Of a stretch of DNA of 64,000 nucleotides, positions 25,031 to 33,261 are shown one piece after another; position 1 is the stretch's first letter; each line of letters starts with the position of its first letter. The DNA is taken from positions 1 to 64,000 of the forward strand of contig CAJUTV010000013.1 in NCBI GenBank assembly GCA_910589305.1, in the 5' to 3' direction. A model generated the notes under the pieces. That model searched no databases. It saw nothing but the letters and a program-made list of their open reading frames with translations, and was not told the origin of the DNA. The DNA comes from an uncultured Lachnospira sp. GTDB taxonomy: Bacteria; Bacillota; Clostridia; Lachnospirales; Lachnospiraceae. The position numbers were made by a program, and so were the translations under genes.

Positions 25031-25735
25031 ACTCTGTTTAATTGCTGTTGTTATATAATACTTTTCATCTCTTAAACTATCAACTTCACATATATTATAT
25101 ACACTTTTTAAATCTTCATTTTCTAAGACCAACGTATCTCCAACCTGAAAATAAATTCCTTCTATAATTTGAGATAAACCTTTTCCTGTAGCTTTTGACA
25201 CAGCTTCCTTTGCTGTCCATAATCGAAAAAAACGCTCTTGTTTTTTTTCTTCATTTTCATTGACCCAATTTTTTTCCTTTTCACTAAAACACTTTTTCAT
25301 TACTTTTTCATTTATTTGATGTCTGCCTTCAATATCAATTCCAACAGGCACATTAGACACTGCACAAACAGCATAATCCCCCGCATGAGATAAATTAAAA
25401 CAAATCGGATTGATTCCAGTAAGCATTGGCTTGCCGCCATATTGATATTCCATTTCATATGAAAATGCCCTTTTATCATTTATACTCTTTTCAATATCAC
25501 TTTCAGAAAGATTTTTTATATAATTTTCTTCAATATTTTCTTTATCTTTATACTGCATCAAACAATAATTCAAAACAAACTCTGCTGCCAAACCTCTTGC
25601 TTTATCCTTCTCATTTTTTAATTGGTCAATTTTTTGTTTTCTTCTTAAAGGAACTATATCATATGCCCTTTCAAACCCTAGTTTATATGTAAACATTGAT
25701 ATATTTAAAACAGCAATTTGCATCTTTGTCAACAT
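25022..25735 (-). CDS. 4'-phosphopantetheinyl transferase (Sfp-like)
   Basis: Transfers phosphopantetheine from CoA to a serine on a carrier protein. 237 residues, the Sfp-type size. Key motifs: FNLSHAGDYAVCAVS, PVGIDIEGR (magnesium-binding Asp and Glu) and the WTAKEAVSKATGKGL helix with the catalytic KEA. No NRPS, PKS or fatty-acid synthase gene is in the window, so its carrier protein is unknown. The ATG at 25735 has an SD (AAGGAG) 5 bases upstream; an upstream GTG is too close to it. It overlaps the FliB-like gene stop by 7 bases, indicating translational coupling. Confidence 0.9.
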   Translation of the reverse strand: MLTKMQIAVLNISMFTYKLGFERAYDIVPLRRKQKIDQLKNEKDKARGLAAEFVLNYCLMQYKDKENIEENYIKNLSESDIEKSINDKRAFSYEMEYQYGGKPMLTGINPICFNLSHAGDYAVCAVSNVPVGIDIEGRHQINEKVMKKCFSEKEKNWVNENEEKKQERFFRLWTAKEAVSKATGKGLSQIIEGIYFQVGDTLVLENEDLKSVYNICEVDSLRDEKYYITTAIKQSEK

Positions 25736-26934
25736 TTCCACTCCTTACAACAAAACAACCGAAATAAATTATTGACACTATAACATCTCTTTTTACAAAA
25801 CAGTTTGCTGTATACTTCATAATTATAATAACTATGCTCAAATTGACGCGAATACAAATGGGCGATATCAATTTGTTCTTTTTTATCAAGCACACCGCCA
25901 TTTTGCTGCCATGCCGCCATATCCAACTGTTTAAGTACCTCATATCCCACAACAGCATTTTTTACTTTTAATAAAATATTATAATCATACACAGCATATA
26001 AAAAATACCGATATATATAATACATAAATAATTGTTTGTATTCATAATCTCTGTCTTTATAATATTTATTAAAAGATTGAACTATTTTTTTATATTCTTT
26101 ATAGCCGCTCAAACTATCTATAAATTGATGATAACAGGATAAATACTTCTTCCAATCTGGATTGATAATCTCCATATCTGGAAATACATCAAAAAATTGA
26201 CGAACCGATTTTAATACATTGGTATATATTGTATTTTGTTTGTCTATTTCTATTGAAACGGTATGATGAATACACTGTAACAGCCTATGCTTGCAATAAT
26301 TTTCATCACTGTATTTTTTCACAATATCAGAAATAGCACTATCCTTTTCCTTATCAATAACCCTTTGAAGTTTCACTGCCATATCCAATAACAAAATAGC
26401 AACCTCATCGGACGAAAAGCGATTATTTTGAATCATATCATATGCACATACTCTCGCCTTTTTTAATTGATAATAAAGAAAACCATCAATATCATTAACT
26501 TGGCTAACTGGCTGCCCGTCTTCGGTCTCATCAAACGTCCATTTTTCCTGCAAATTAAATAGCAATTCACCTGCTGTCTTGCAAGATGGTGCTATCCCTA
26601 TTTCCTTTTCATTTCCATAGGTATTGATAAATCTTGGAAATTCAGCACATGTATCACAGAGTTTGTCCTCTCCAAGTTCCGTATACAAATCACATAAATT
26701 TTTTTCATTTAAAAAAGGACATCGTTTATTTTCAGATAAAGTAAACGTGCAGCCCCCTTCATCATCTGGATTCATAACCGACTTTAAGCGCTTGCCAAAT
26801 GCTCCTTTTACGGTTTGATAATATTGATATGCCTTTGCATCAACATCAACGTCCCACCCAGCACAACATGTATCAGTGCAGGCTCCTGCTATACATTTAA
26901 AATCTTTATAATAATGCGGTGTATAAACCTTCAT
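25729..26934 (-). CDS. FliB-like (flagellin lysine-N-methylase family) cysteine-cluster protein
   Basis: The N terminus MKVYTPHYYKDFKCIAGACT continues into DTCCAGWDVDVD, and with the following CPFLNEKNLCDLY and CDTCAEFPRF forms the cysteine cluster of the FliB/YkgJ superfamily. In Salmonella FliB methylates flagellin lysines, but many clostridial members stand far from flagellar genes, as here, so the substrate is uncertain. The start at 26934 is chosen by family match; the open frame runs 27 codons further through the leader. 401 residues. The C-terminal two thirds are helical and rich in Tyr and Lys. It is coupled to the phosphopantetheinyl transferase downstream. Confidence 0.85.
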   Translation of the reverse strand: MKVYTPHYYKDFKCIAGACTDTCCAGWDVDVDAKAYQYYQTVKGAFGKRLKSVMNPDDEGGCTFTLSENKRCPFLNEKNLCDLYTELGEDKLCDTCAEFPRFINTYGNEKEIGIAPSCKTAGELLFNLQEKWTFDETEDGQPVSQVNDIDGFLYYQLKKARVCAYDMIQNNRFSSDEVAILLLDMAVKLQRVIDKEKDSAISDIVKKYSDENYCKHRLLQCIHHTVSIEIDKQNTIYTNVLKSVRQFFDVFPDMEIINPDWKKYLSCYHQFIDSLSGYKEYKKIVQSFNKYYKDRDYEYKQLFMYYIYRYFLYAVYDYNILLKVKNAVVGYEVLKQLDMAAWQQNGGVLDKKEQIDIAHLYSRQFEHSYYNYEVYSKLFCKKRCYSVNNLFRLFCCKEWKC

Positions 26935-26939
26935 TTCTA

Positions 26940-27030
26940 TTTCCATTTCTGCGCTGCTTTCTACTCTACATAAAGAACTAAAAATTCTTACAAGTTTGTG
27001 ACAAGCAGCACTCATTTTTAATTGTTGTCA
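26940..27030 (-). promoter_or_regulatory. Predicted pseudoknot leader of the FliB-like gene
   Basis: A 6-bp stem (TGACAA 26999-27004, TTGTCA 27025-27030) encloses a loop whose AAGCAGCAC stretch (27003-27011) pairs over 9 positions (one G-U) with GCGCTGCTT at 26951-26959, just before the start region. The pairing overlaps two bases of the stem. The pre-SD sequence GCAGCGCAGAAATG is the same as before the DUF1848 gene. Confidence 0.5.
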
Positions 27031-27119
27031 ACATATTTATCCTTTGTTATACTTATAACAATAATTTTAAAAACTTATTTTTTACTTTACAAAAACTAAG
27101 ACAGGAATAAATATTTATT

Positions 27120-27584
27120 ATGAAATTCAATAACTTCGCAACGATAAAAATGTCCATTCATAACGATTTAAAAAAATATGCTCTGTCTGCTTTACTTGCT
27201 CTGTTAGGATTGATACTATTGCAGGTTGTATTTAAAAGAATATGCCCTATTTCTATTATCACAGGATATCCATGTCCAGGATGCGGTATTACACGAGCAT
27301 TCTTTTTCTTTTTAACCTTTCGATGGAATCTTGCTTTTTCATACAATCCAACTATTTTTTTATGGTTATTTGTGATTGTATGGGGAATTTTTTTGCGATA
27401 TTTTATAAAAGACAACGCATTTAAAAACCATCATAAAAAAATATTCATTCGCGCAGTCACAGCAGTTGGAATAATATCCATTGCGGTGTATATTGTGAGA
27501 ATGAATATTCTTTATCCAAATGTGTCTCCTATGACTTATAACACATTTAATATTTTTCATTTATTATATAAGCTCTTTGTATAA
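27120..27584 (+). CDS. DUF2752-family membrane protein
   Basis: A 154-residue protein with three to four membrane helices (about residues 20-40, 75-95 and 110-130) and the family signature GYPCPGCGITRAFFFFL (two cysteines and TR just before a helix). The function of the family is unknown. It reads against its neighbours, divergent from the FliB-like gene and convergent with lgt. The ribosome site is weak (AGGA, about 14 bases upstream). The family assignment rests on the CPxCGxTR pattern. Confidence 0.8.
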   Translation: MKFNNFATIKMSIHNDLKKYALSALLALLGLILLQVVFKRICPISIITGYPCPGCGITRAFFFFLTFRWNLAFSYNPTIFLWLFVIVWGIFLRYFIKDNAFKNHHKKIFIRAVTAVGIISIAVYIVRMNILYPNVSPMTYNTFNIFHLLYKLFV

Positions 27585-27629
27585 TCATAAATTCAATATA
27601 TAACCACGTAAAAATCAAGCTTTTTGACT

Positions 27630-28409
27630 TTAATAAGTGATGGTCTTAGCTGCCCTTCTATGCTTAACAACATAAAGGGCAATTCCTATTGCTACAATAA
27701 ATATAGAAATAAATTGCGATGTTGATAAAAATCCGATTGCACCGCGATAATCGTTTCTAAAAAATTCAATAACAAATCTTCCAATTCCATAAAGAACCAT
27801 ATACATACTTGCAATATCGCCCGGCAAACTCTTTTTTGATTTTTTTAAAATCACATCAGCAAACACAATCAATATAGCGGCTATAATAAAATTGCCAATG
27901 GCTGAATAGATTTGTACAGGTATCAATGCAACTCCTGACGGCGCCTGCCCTCCTGGTGGAAATACCACTGAAAAAACAGAATCCGTTTCTTTTCCATAAC
28001 AACACCCTGCCAAAAAACAGCCAATGCGCCCAAATCCTTGCGCTATGGATATTTCTGGCATAATCAAGTCAAAATAGGTTAAGAAATCCAATTTTTTTAC
28101 TTTGCAATATAACATATTGCATAAAATTCCTGATATTATTCCTCCATAAATAACAAATCCAGAAGAACCCAAAAAATGCAATGGGTCTTGTATAAACGCT
28201 TTAAAATCGACTATAATAAATAAAATTTTTGCCCCAATAAATCCCATAATTGCTGCAATAACAGCAATGTCAATAACAGCTTCATCCTTTAGTCCTTTTC
28301 GTTTTGCCCGAAATTCTCCAACAAACAAAGCAATAATAAAGCCAATTCCTATCATAAAACCGTATCCTGGTATGCTTATAGAACCAAGCTTAAATAATTC
28401 AATTTTCAT
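27630..28409 (-). CDS. lgt: Prolipoprotein diacylglyceryl transferase
   Basis: Adds diacylglycerol to the lipobox cysteine of lipoprotein precursors, the first step of lipoprotein maturation in the membrane. 259 residues with about seven membrane helices. Signatures: GYGFMIGIGFI at the N terminus and GRIGCFLAGCCYG in the centre, with further conserved Arg and Glu in RFVIEFFRND. The start at 28409 is fixed by a strong SD (TAAGGAG); the open frame runs 24 codons further into its own structured leader. That leader contains a 9-base exact loop-to-pre-SD complementarity, so translation is probably RNA-controlled. Confidence 0.95.
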   Translation of the reverse strand: MKIELFKLGSISIPGYGFMIGIGFIIALFVGEFRAKRKGLKDEAVIDIAVIAAIMGFIGAKILFIIVDFKAFIQDPLHFLGSSGFVIYGGIISGILCNMLYCKVKKLDFLTYFDLIMPEISIAQGFGRIGCFLAGCCYGKETDSVFSVVFPPGGQAPSGVALIPVQIYSAIGNFIIAAILIVFADVILKKSKKSLPGDIASMYMVLYGIGRFVIEFFRNDYRGAIGFLSTSQFISIFIVAIGIALYVVKHRRAAKTITY

Positions 28410-28412
28410 AAC

Positions 28413-28517
28413 ACTCCTTATTCCGAAGCGTAGCGTAGGAATTGCGCAATAAAAATTTGCAAAGGCGATTTTTATTGTCACAGCAAACCTTATTTGTGAC
28501 GCTTCGGCACAAATAGG
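28413..28517 (-). promoter_or_regulatory. Predicted pseudoknot leader of lgt
   Basis: On the minus strand, stem CCTATTTGTG / CACAAATAAGG (one bulge) closes a loop CCGAAGCGT (plus 28499-28507). This is exactly complementary over 9 bases to ACGCTTCGG (plus 28423-28431), which lies 2 bases before the SD TAAGGAG. A second hairpin (AATAAAAAT with ATTTTTATT) lies between. The primary sequence differs entirely from the argF and DUF1848 leaders but the architecture is the same. Confidence 0.6.
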
Positions 28518-28518
28518 C

Positions 28519-28555
28519 GTGTAAAAAATAAGTGCAGCAGCATTATTTTTTACAC
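28519..28555 (-). terminator. Hairpin after the YkgJ-like gene
   Basis: A perfect 13-bp stem GTGTAAAAAATAA / TTATTTTTTACAC with an 11-base loop (TGCTGCTGCAC on the minus strand). It begins in the stop codon. The T-run is inside the stem, so termination may be partial; it separates the gene from the lgt leader. Confidence 0.5.
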
Positions 28556-29220
28556 TACTCCTTTATTTTGTTTTGAAATTCTTGATAAAATTTTTCATCA
28601 CTGTCATAACGTATCATATAAAAGTTTTGTAAGATAGACATACAGCACTTTTTTACTGCCTCACTGTCAAAATCTGGTTTTGATACAATATCAGCAATCG
28701 TTTTTTGCATTTTACGCACATATTTATGCCACTCAATTAAAAAATTTTTATAATTGCTGCTATTATCAGCATCAATCCACTTTTTTACTTTAATCTTTGT
28801 CAAATTGCTTTTATGACATTGCCCTTTTTGCACAATATATTTAAAATGTTCTTCATCTTCCCAAAAACGCCCTAACGGAAACAACCGGCACACGCTTGGT
28901 CTTGCCTGATGAATGGTACATCGGTTATCTGTGCCTAAAAAAGAACAGCAATTTGTATCTTGTGCCATCTTAATATTTGGCAGCATTAGTCCATCTACTA
29001 TATTAATTTCAACCTTCCCATTTAAAAGCTGTTCCAATGAACAATGAAGATTTAAACACAATCGATGCACATCATATGGGTCTAAAATAATGGTCTTATC
29101 CATTCCTTGACAGCAAGTAATCGCACAGTCTCTACACCCGCCTGTGTCTACTTTAACCATATCATTTTCTGTATATAAACGTCCATCCGAAATATCTTCC
29201 AATGCACACTCTCGATTCAT
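28555..29220 (-). CDS. YkgJ-family cysteine-cluster protein
   Basis: A 221-residue protein with the CxxCxxxxCC pattern (GCRDCAITCC), followed by CCSFLGTDNRCTIHQARPSVCRLFP, the zinc- or iron-chelating signature of the YkgJ family. The biochemical role is unknown. Its ATG overlaps the nth stop codon (ATGA), so it is cotranslated with nth. It is the third cysteine-cluster protein within 6 kb, with the DUF1848 and FliB-like genes. Confidence 0.88.
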   Translation of the reverse strand: MNRECALEDISDGRLYTENDMVKVDTGGCRDCAITCCQGMDKTIILDPYDVHRLCLNLHCSLEQLLNGKVEINIVDGLMLPNIKMAQDTNCCSFLGTDNRCTIHQARPSVCRLFPLGRFWEDEEHFKYIVQKGQCHKSNLTKIKVKKWIDADNSSNYKNFLIEWHKYVRKMQKTIADIVSKPDFDSEAVKKCCMSILQNFYMIRYDSDEKFYQEFQNKIKE

Positions 29221-29921
29221 ACTTTTTCTCTTTTCTTTCCTTCTTGTTTTTTTGTTCCTTCTTTTTTCTTTGTTTCTTTTTTTGCGGCATTGATATTTTT
29301 CTTACAGATATCCGAAAGACAACATTTGTCACAATATGGAGTGGTTCGTGCTGTACAGATATCCCTGCCATGATGTACCAGCCTATGACAAAAATTACTT
29401 CCCTCTTTTGGCGGTATAATCTTCCACAATTCCATCTCCACCTTTTTAGGTTCTTTGATATCTTTTACCAATCCAATTCGATTGCAAAGTCTTATACAAT
29501 GTGTGTCGGTCACAATTGCTGGTTTTCCAAATACATCACCCATAATCAGATTGGCACTTTTTCTTCCAACACCTGGCAGCTTTAACAATTCTTCAAAATC
29601 ATCTGGAACCTTGTCTTGATATTGTTCGTGAAGCATTTTCATACAAGCACTAATATCTCTTGCCTTACTTCTTCCCAAACCACAAGGACGCACAATTTCT
29701 TCTATCTTTGCAACATCTGCTTGTGCCAAAGCTTCAACGGTTGGATATTCTTTAAACAATTTTGCAACAATTACATTGACTCTTGCATCGGTACATTGTG
29801 CGGCAAGTCTTACACTAACCAACAATTTCCATGCATCATCATAATCCAGTGAACAACTAGCTTCAGGATATTCCTTTTTTAATCGCTTTATTACCTCTAA
29901 CGCCAACTGTTTTTTTGTCAT
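29217..29921 (-). CDS. nth: Endonuclease III (DNA glycosylase/AP lyase)
   Basis: Removes oxidised pyrimidines from DNA and nicks at the abasic site. The helix-hairpin-helix LPGVGRKSANLIMGDVFG contains the catalytic Lys, and IVTDTHCIRLCNR holds the catalytic Asp. The C-terminal iron-sulfur cluster is CTARTTPYCDKCCLSDIC, with seven rather than the usual six residues between the first two cysteines. After it comes an unusual lysine-rich tail of about 25 residues (KKETKKKEGTKKQEGKKREK), bringing the length to 234 against a usual 210-215. The tail may aid DNA binding. Confidence 0.95.
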   Translation of the reverse strand: MTKKQLALEVIKRLKKEYPEASCSLDYDDAWKLLVSVRLAAQCTDARVNVIVAKLFKEYPTVEALAQADVAKIEEIVRPCGLGRSKARDISACMKMLHEQYQDKVPDDFEELLKLPGVGRKSANLIMGDVFGKPAIVTDTHCIRLCNRIGLVKDIKEPKKVEMELWKIIPPKEGSNFCHRLVHHGRDICTARTTPYCDKCCLSDICKKNINAAKKETKKKEGTKKQEGKKREKV

Positions 29922-30311
29922 ATCTTTTGCATACCTTTCTGCAAATTTATCATAAAATGATATTTTTTTATTATAGTAAACTATATAAATGCCTTTACAT
30001 TATACATATTTTTATTGCTCAATTCAAGATAGTTTCAAAAATCGAATGTAAGCTATTTTAGCACAATATACACAAATAAATAAAAAAGAATGTTGCTTTT
30101 ATAACAAGTTCTATTGAACTTTCATGCTCTCTTGTTATACTTTCCTTCATATGCTAAACTATATTTAAAACCCTGCAAACTTTATTGCTACTTTATACTA
30201 TTTAAACAAGGATTTATTTTTCATTCAAAACAGTTATCCTAAATCATGTTTTAAAAGTAAGAAATTACTAAACAATATCTAATTTTATTTTCACGAAAGG
30301 AGTTCAAAGCG
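29922..30311. other. 390-base gap upstream of the PqqD/HprK-like gene
   Basis: No gene found. I looked for a small peptide precursor, as expected near a PqqD-like domain, and saw only frames of about 20 residues or fewer without ribosome sites (for example from 29990 and 30124). The region is very AT-rich. A good SD (AAAGGAG) lies at 30296-30302. Confidence 0.5.
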
Positions 30312-31478
30312 ATGAAAACCTATAATTACACACTTCAATACATTGATAACATTCCCTATCTTATCCCTTTTGGACAAGGTATATCTGACCATATTCCTTC
30401 GGTTTTATTAAATGAAACAAGTGTAATGATATGGAACGCTATTCACACTTATGAAACGGAAGAAGAAATTATTTCTCATTTAATACAAACCTTTCAACCT
30501 GACACTGAAAATGAAAAATTAGAATTAGAAAACGACATCAAACAATTTATAAAACACTTAGAAATGTACAATATTTTTGGCAACCAATCATTCCATGTTT
30601 TAGTACCTTATAAAACAAAAAATATTGCCTTTTGTATTGCAGGAATTTCTATGTTGTATATAGGACTTGAATCTTTATTTTCAGAAAATTTCACACCATT
30701 TTTATCAAGCAAAGAATCGATGCCTGAAATTATCATTTATACCTCTTTAACACTGCCACATTTTAAATCCATAGGCACCATTCTTGTCCGAAACGATGAT
30801 ATTACGATTTGTGAAAATGATAACGAATATATATTTATAATGAACACCTATCAATATGTAAAAGAATGTCATCTTTCTAAAGATGACACAAACTGTGTTT
30901 TATATCACAATGAATTGCTGCCTGATGATTACAAGACGGCAAAAGAAGAAGTATTCCATACCATTCGATTTATATTTTTATATATAGCACAACGATATAA
31001 TATGTTCGTTATTCATTCTGCTTCAATACTATATAAAGATAAGGCATGGTTGTTTTCTGCCTCTTCTGGTACAGGCAAATCCACCCATACCGCTTTATGG
31101 AAAAATTTATATCACACACCTTGTATTAATGGTGATTTAAATCTTTTAGCTATCACAGATACCCATGTAGAAGTTCGCGGAATCCCTTGGTGTGGAACTT
31201 CTGGCATAAGCGATAACAAAACCTATCCTTTAGGCGGAATTATTCTTTTAAAACAGCATCCAATTGATAAAATACAACCTCTTACACAGGCAGAAAAAAT
31301 CTTGTATACTATGCAGCGTTTTATATCTCCTACATGGACAAAACAGATGGTACAAAAAAATCTAAATGCTGCCTGTTTTATATCCAAACATGCCATGATA
31401 ACTAGACTTTTATGCACAAAAGAATCGTCGTCTGCACAGCTTATCCATGCAGAAATTGATAAATATAAGGAGCAATAA
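30312..31478 (+). CDS. PqqD-like domain fused to an HPr-kinase-like P-loop domain
   Basis: A 388-residue two-domain protein. The N-terminal 85 or so residues (VLLNETSVMIWNAIHTYETEEEI...) resemble the PqqD/RiPP-recognition fold. The C-terminal half resembles the HPr kinase/PEP-carboxykinase fold: HSASILYKDKAWLFSASSGT, then GKSTH, give the upstream His and Walker A, and NGDLNLLAI a Walker B-like acid. Such kinase-like proteins occur in lasso-peptide and related RiPP loci, where some phosphorylate the precursor (family knowledge). No precursor, cyclase or radical-SAM gene is visible here. It is followed 2 bases later by an ABC exporter, clearly one operon. The substrate is unknown. Confidence 0.75.
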   Translation: MKTYNYTLQYIDNIPYLIPFGQGISDHIPSVLLNETSVMIWNAIHTYETEEEIISHLIQTFQPDTENEKLELENDIKQFIKHLEMYNIFGNQSFHVLVPYKTKNIAFCIAGISMLYIGLESLFSENFTPFLSSKESMPEIIIYTSLTLPHFKSIGTILVRNDDITICENDNEYIFIMNTYQYVKECHLSKDDTNCVLYHNELLPDDYKTAKEEVFHTIRFIFLYIAQRYNMFVIHSASILYKDKAWLFSASSGTGKSTHTALWKNLYHTPCINGDLNLLAITDTHVEVRGIPWCGTSGISDNKTYPLGGIILLKQHPIDKIQPLTQAEKILYTMQRFISPTWTKQMVQKNLNAACFISKHAMITRLLCTKESSSAQLIHAEIDKYKEQ

Positions 31479-31480
31479 CT

Positions 31481-33256
31481 ATGGAAATTAAAAAGACCAT
31501 CCAACATATTATAAAGCGTATTCAAGAGGGTATGTTAAAAGATATGTGGCTCCAGACAAAATGGATTTACAGCTACGCCAAACGTTACTGGCTGGCTATG
31601 ATTTTTTATACCTTAATGGGGCTTAGCGGAACAATATTAAGTCTTATATCAAGTTTGATATCAAGAGACCTTGTTGACATGATAACAGGACATCAAACAA
31701 GTGAACTTATAAAAACATTTTGTATGATGATAAGTTTTACTATTGGAAATCAAATCATATCTCAACTAACAGGTTATATTTCAAATTGGATAAATATAAA
31801 AGTAGACAATTCCATAAAAGCTGAAATCTATGAAAAAATGCTGATAACAGACTGGGAAGCTATTTCTAATTATCACACGGGAGACCTGCTTACCAGATGG
31901 AATAGTGATGCTTCTGCCATCTCTTCTGGCATCTTAAACTGGATACCTAATTTAATTATATATTCCTTTAAATTTATTATGGCATTGGGCATTGTTGTTA
32001 TAAATGACCCTACATTTGCTATATTCTCACTGATTGGTATGCCTGTAACAGCTCTGATGAGTAAAACACTGATGAAAAGAATGGTTCATAACAATAAACG
32101 AAGCGCCGCATTGGGTGCTAAAATGTCTGGATTTAATCAGGAATCCTTTTCTAATATCCAGACAATCAAAGCATTTGATTTAATTAAATTATATAGTCAG
32201 CGTTTAAAACAATTACAGGCTGAATATCTTAATATGCGATTAGAATTTAATCGTATGTCTATGGTGACTTCTTTTATTATGAGCCTTGTTGGAATGGCTG
32301 TCTCTTATAGTTGTTACGGCTGGGGAATTTATAGAGTATTTTCTGGAAATATATCATATGGCACTATGACGCTTTTTATATCGTTGTCTGGACAGCTAAC
32401 GGGCGCTTTAAATTCATTGATTTCTCTGGTTCCTTCCGCTATTGGCTTAACAACTTCAGCTGGAAGAATTATGGATATTATCAATATGAAACAGGAAGAT
32501 TATTCCGACAAAGAGAAAGTTGCCGCACTTAACAATCATTATAAAGCATTGGGATTAAGCATTGATTTAAAAAACATTTGTTATCACTATGCAAATGGCA
32601 CACCTGTATTTGACAATGTTTCTATTGAAGCGCATCCACATGAGATTGTAGCTCTTGTAGGTCCTTCTGGCGAAGGCAAAACAACGATGCTGCGATTAAT
32701 TTTAGCCCTGCTGCACCCACAAAAGGGAGACGCTTTTATATACGGCAAAGATACCATTTCTTCTGCTATAACAATCTCTCCTTCCACAAGACAGCTATTT
32801 TCCTATGTTCCTCAGGGAAATACTATGTTTTCAGGAACAATTGCCCAAAATCTTAGAAATGTTATGCCAGACGCAAGCGATGAAGATATTATAAAAGCAC
32901 TTCAATTAGCTTGTGCATGGAACTTTGTGTCCAAACTTCCAGATGGTATTAACAGCGAAATTAAAGAACGCGGCGGCGGCTTTTCAGAAGGTCAGGCTCA
33001 GCGTCTCAGCATTGCAAGAGCTATCCTAAGACGTTCCCCTTTTCTTCTATTAGATGAAGCTACCTCCGCACTTGATGTCGCCACAGAACGAATGGTATTA
33101 AAAAATCTTATGCAGGACACCTATCCTAGAACCTGCATTGTTACTACACACAGACCAACAGTGCTAAACATGTGCCAACGTGTATATGAAATTCACGATA
33201 AACAATGTACATTATTAGATGATGATAAAATAAACCAGTTGATTGACCAGTTTTAG
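31481..33256 (+). CDS. ABC exporter, fused membrane and ATPase domains
   Basis: A 591-residue half-transporter: six membrane helices (about residues 35-310) and a nucleotide-binding domain with Walker A VGPSGEGKTTML, signature motif FSEGQAQRLSIARAILRRSP, Walker B FLLLDEATSALD, and the switch His in VTTHRP. The signature has FSEGQ instead of LSGGQ. No N-terminal peptidase domain precedes the first helix, so it would not cleave a leader peptide itself. Coupling to the PqqD/HprK-like gene suggests export of a modified or phosphorylated peptide; this is inference. The SD is AAGGAG. Confidence 0.9.
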   Translation: MEIKKTIQHIIKRIQEGMLKDMWLQTKWIYSYAKRYWLAMIFYTLMGLSGTILSLISSLISRDLVDMITGHQTSELIKTFCMMISFTIGNQIISQLTGYISNWINIKVDNSIKAEIYEKMLITDWEAISNYHTGDLLTRWNSDASAISSGILNWIPNLIIYSFKFIMALGIVVINDPTFAIFSLIGMPVTALMSKTLMKRMVHNNKRSAALGAKMSGFNQESFSNIQTIKAFDLIKLYSQRLKQLQAEYLNMRLEFNRMSMVTSFIMSLVGMAVSYSCYGWGIYRVFSGNISYGTMTLFISLSGQLTGALNSLISLVPSAIGLTTSAGRIMDIINMKQEDYSDKEKVAALNNHYKALGLSIDLKNICYHYANGTPVFDNVSIEAHPHEIVALVGPSGEGKTTMLRLILALLHPQKGDAFIYGKDTISSAITISPSTRQLFSYVPQGNTMFSGTIAQNLRNVMPDASDEDIIKALQLACAWNFVSKLPDGINSEIKERGGGFSEGQAQRLSIARAILRRSPFLLLDEATSALDVATERMVLKNLMQDTYPRTCIVTTHRPTVLNMCQRVYEIHDKQCTLLDDDKINQLIDQF

Positions 33257-33261
33257 TTATA

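Noticed and set aside
25426..25692. Plus-strand frame within the phosphopantetheinyl transferase gene
   Set aside because: Shadow frame; the minus-strand gene has clear family motifs.
29941..30311. Small precursor-peptide gene for the PqqD/HprK-ABC unit
   Set aside because: Only frames of about 20 codons or fewer without ribosome sites were found.
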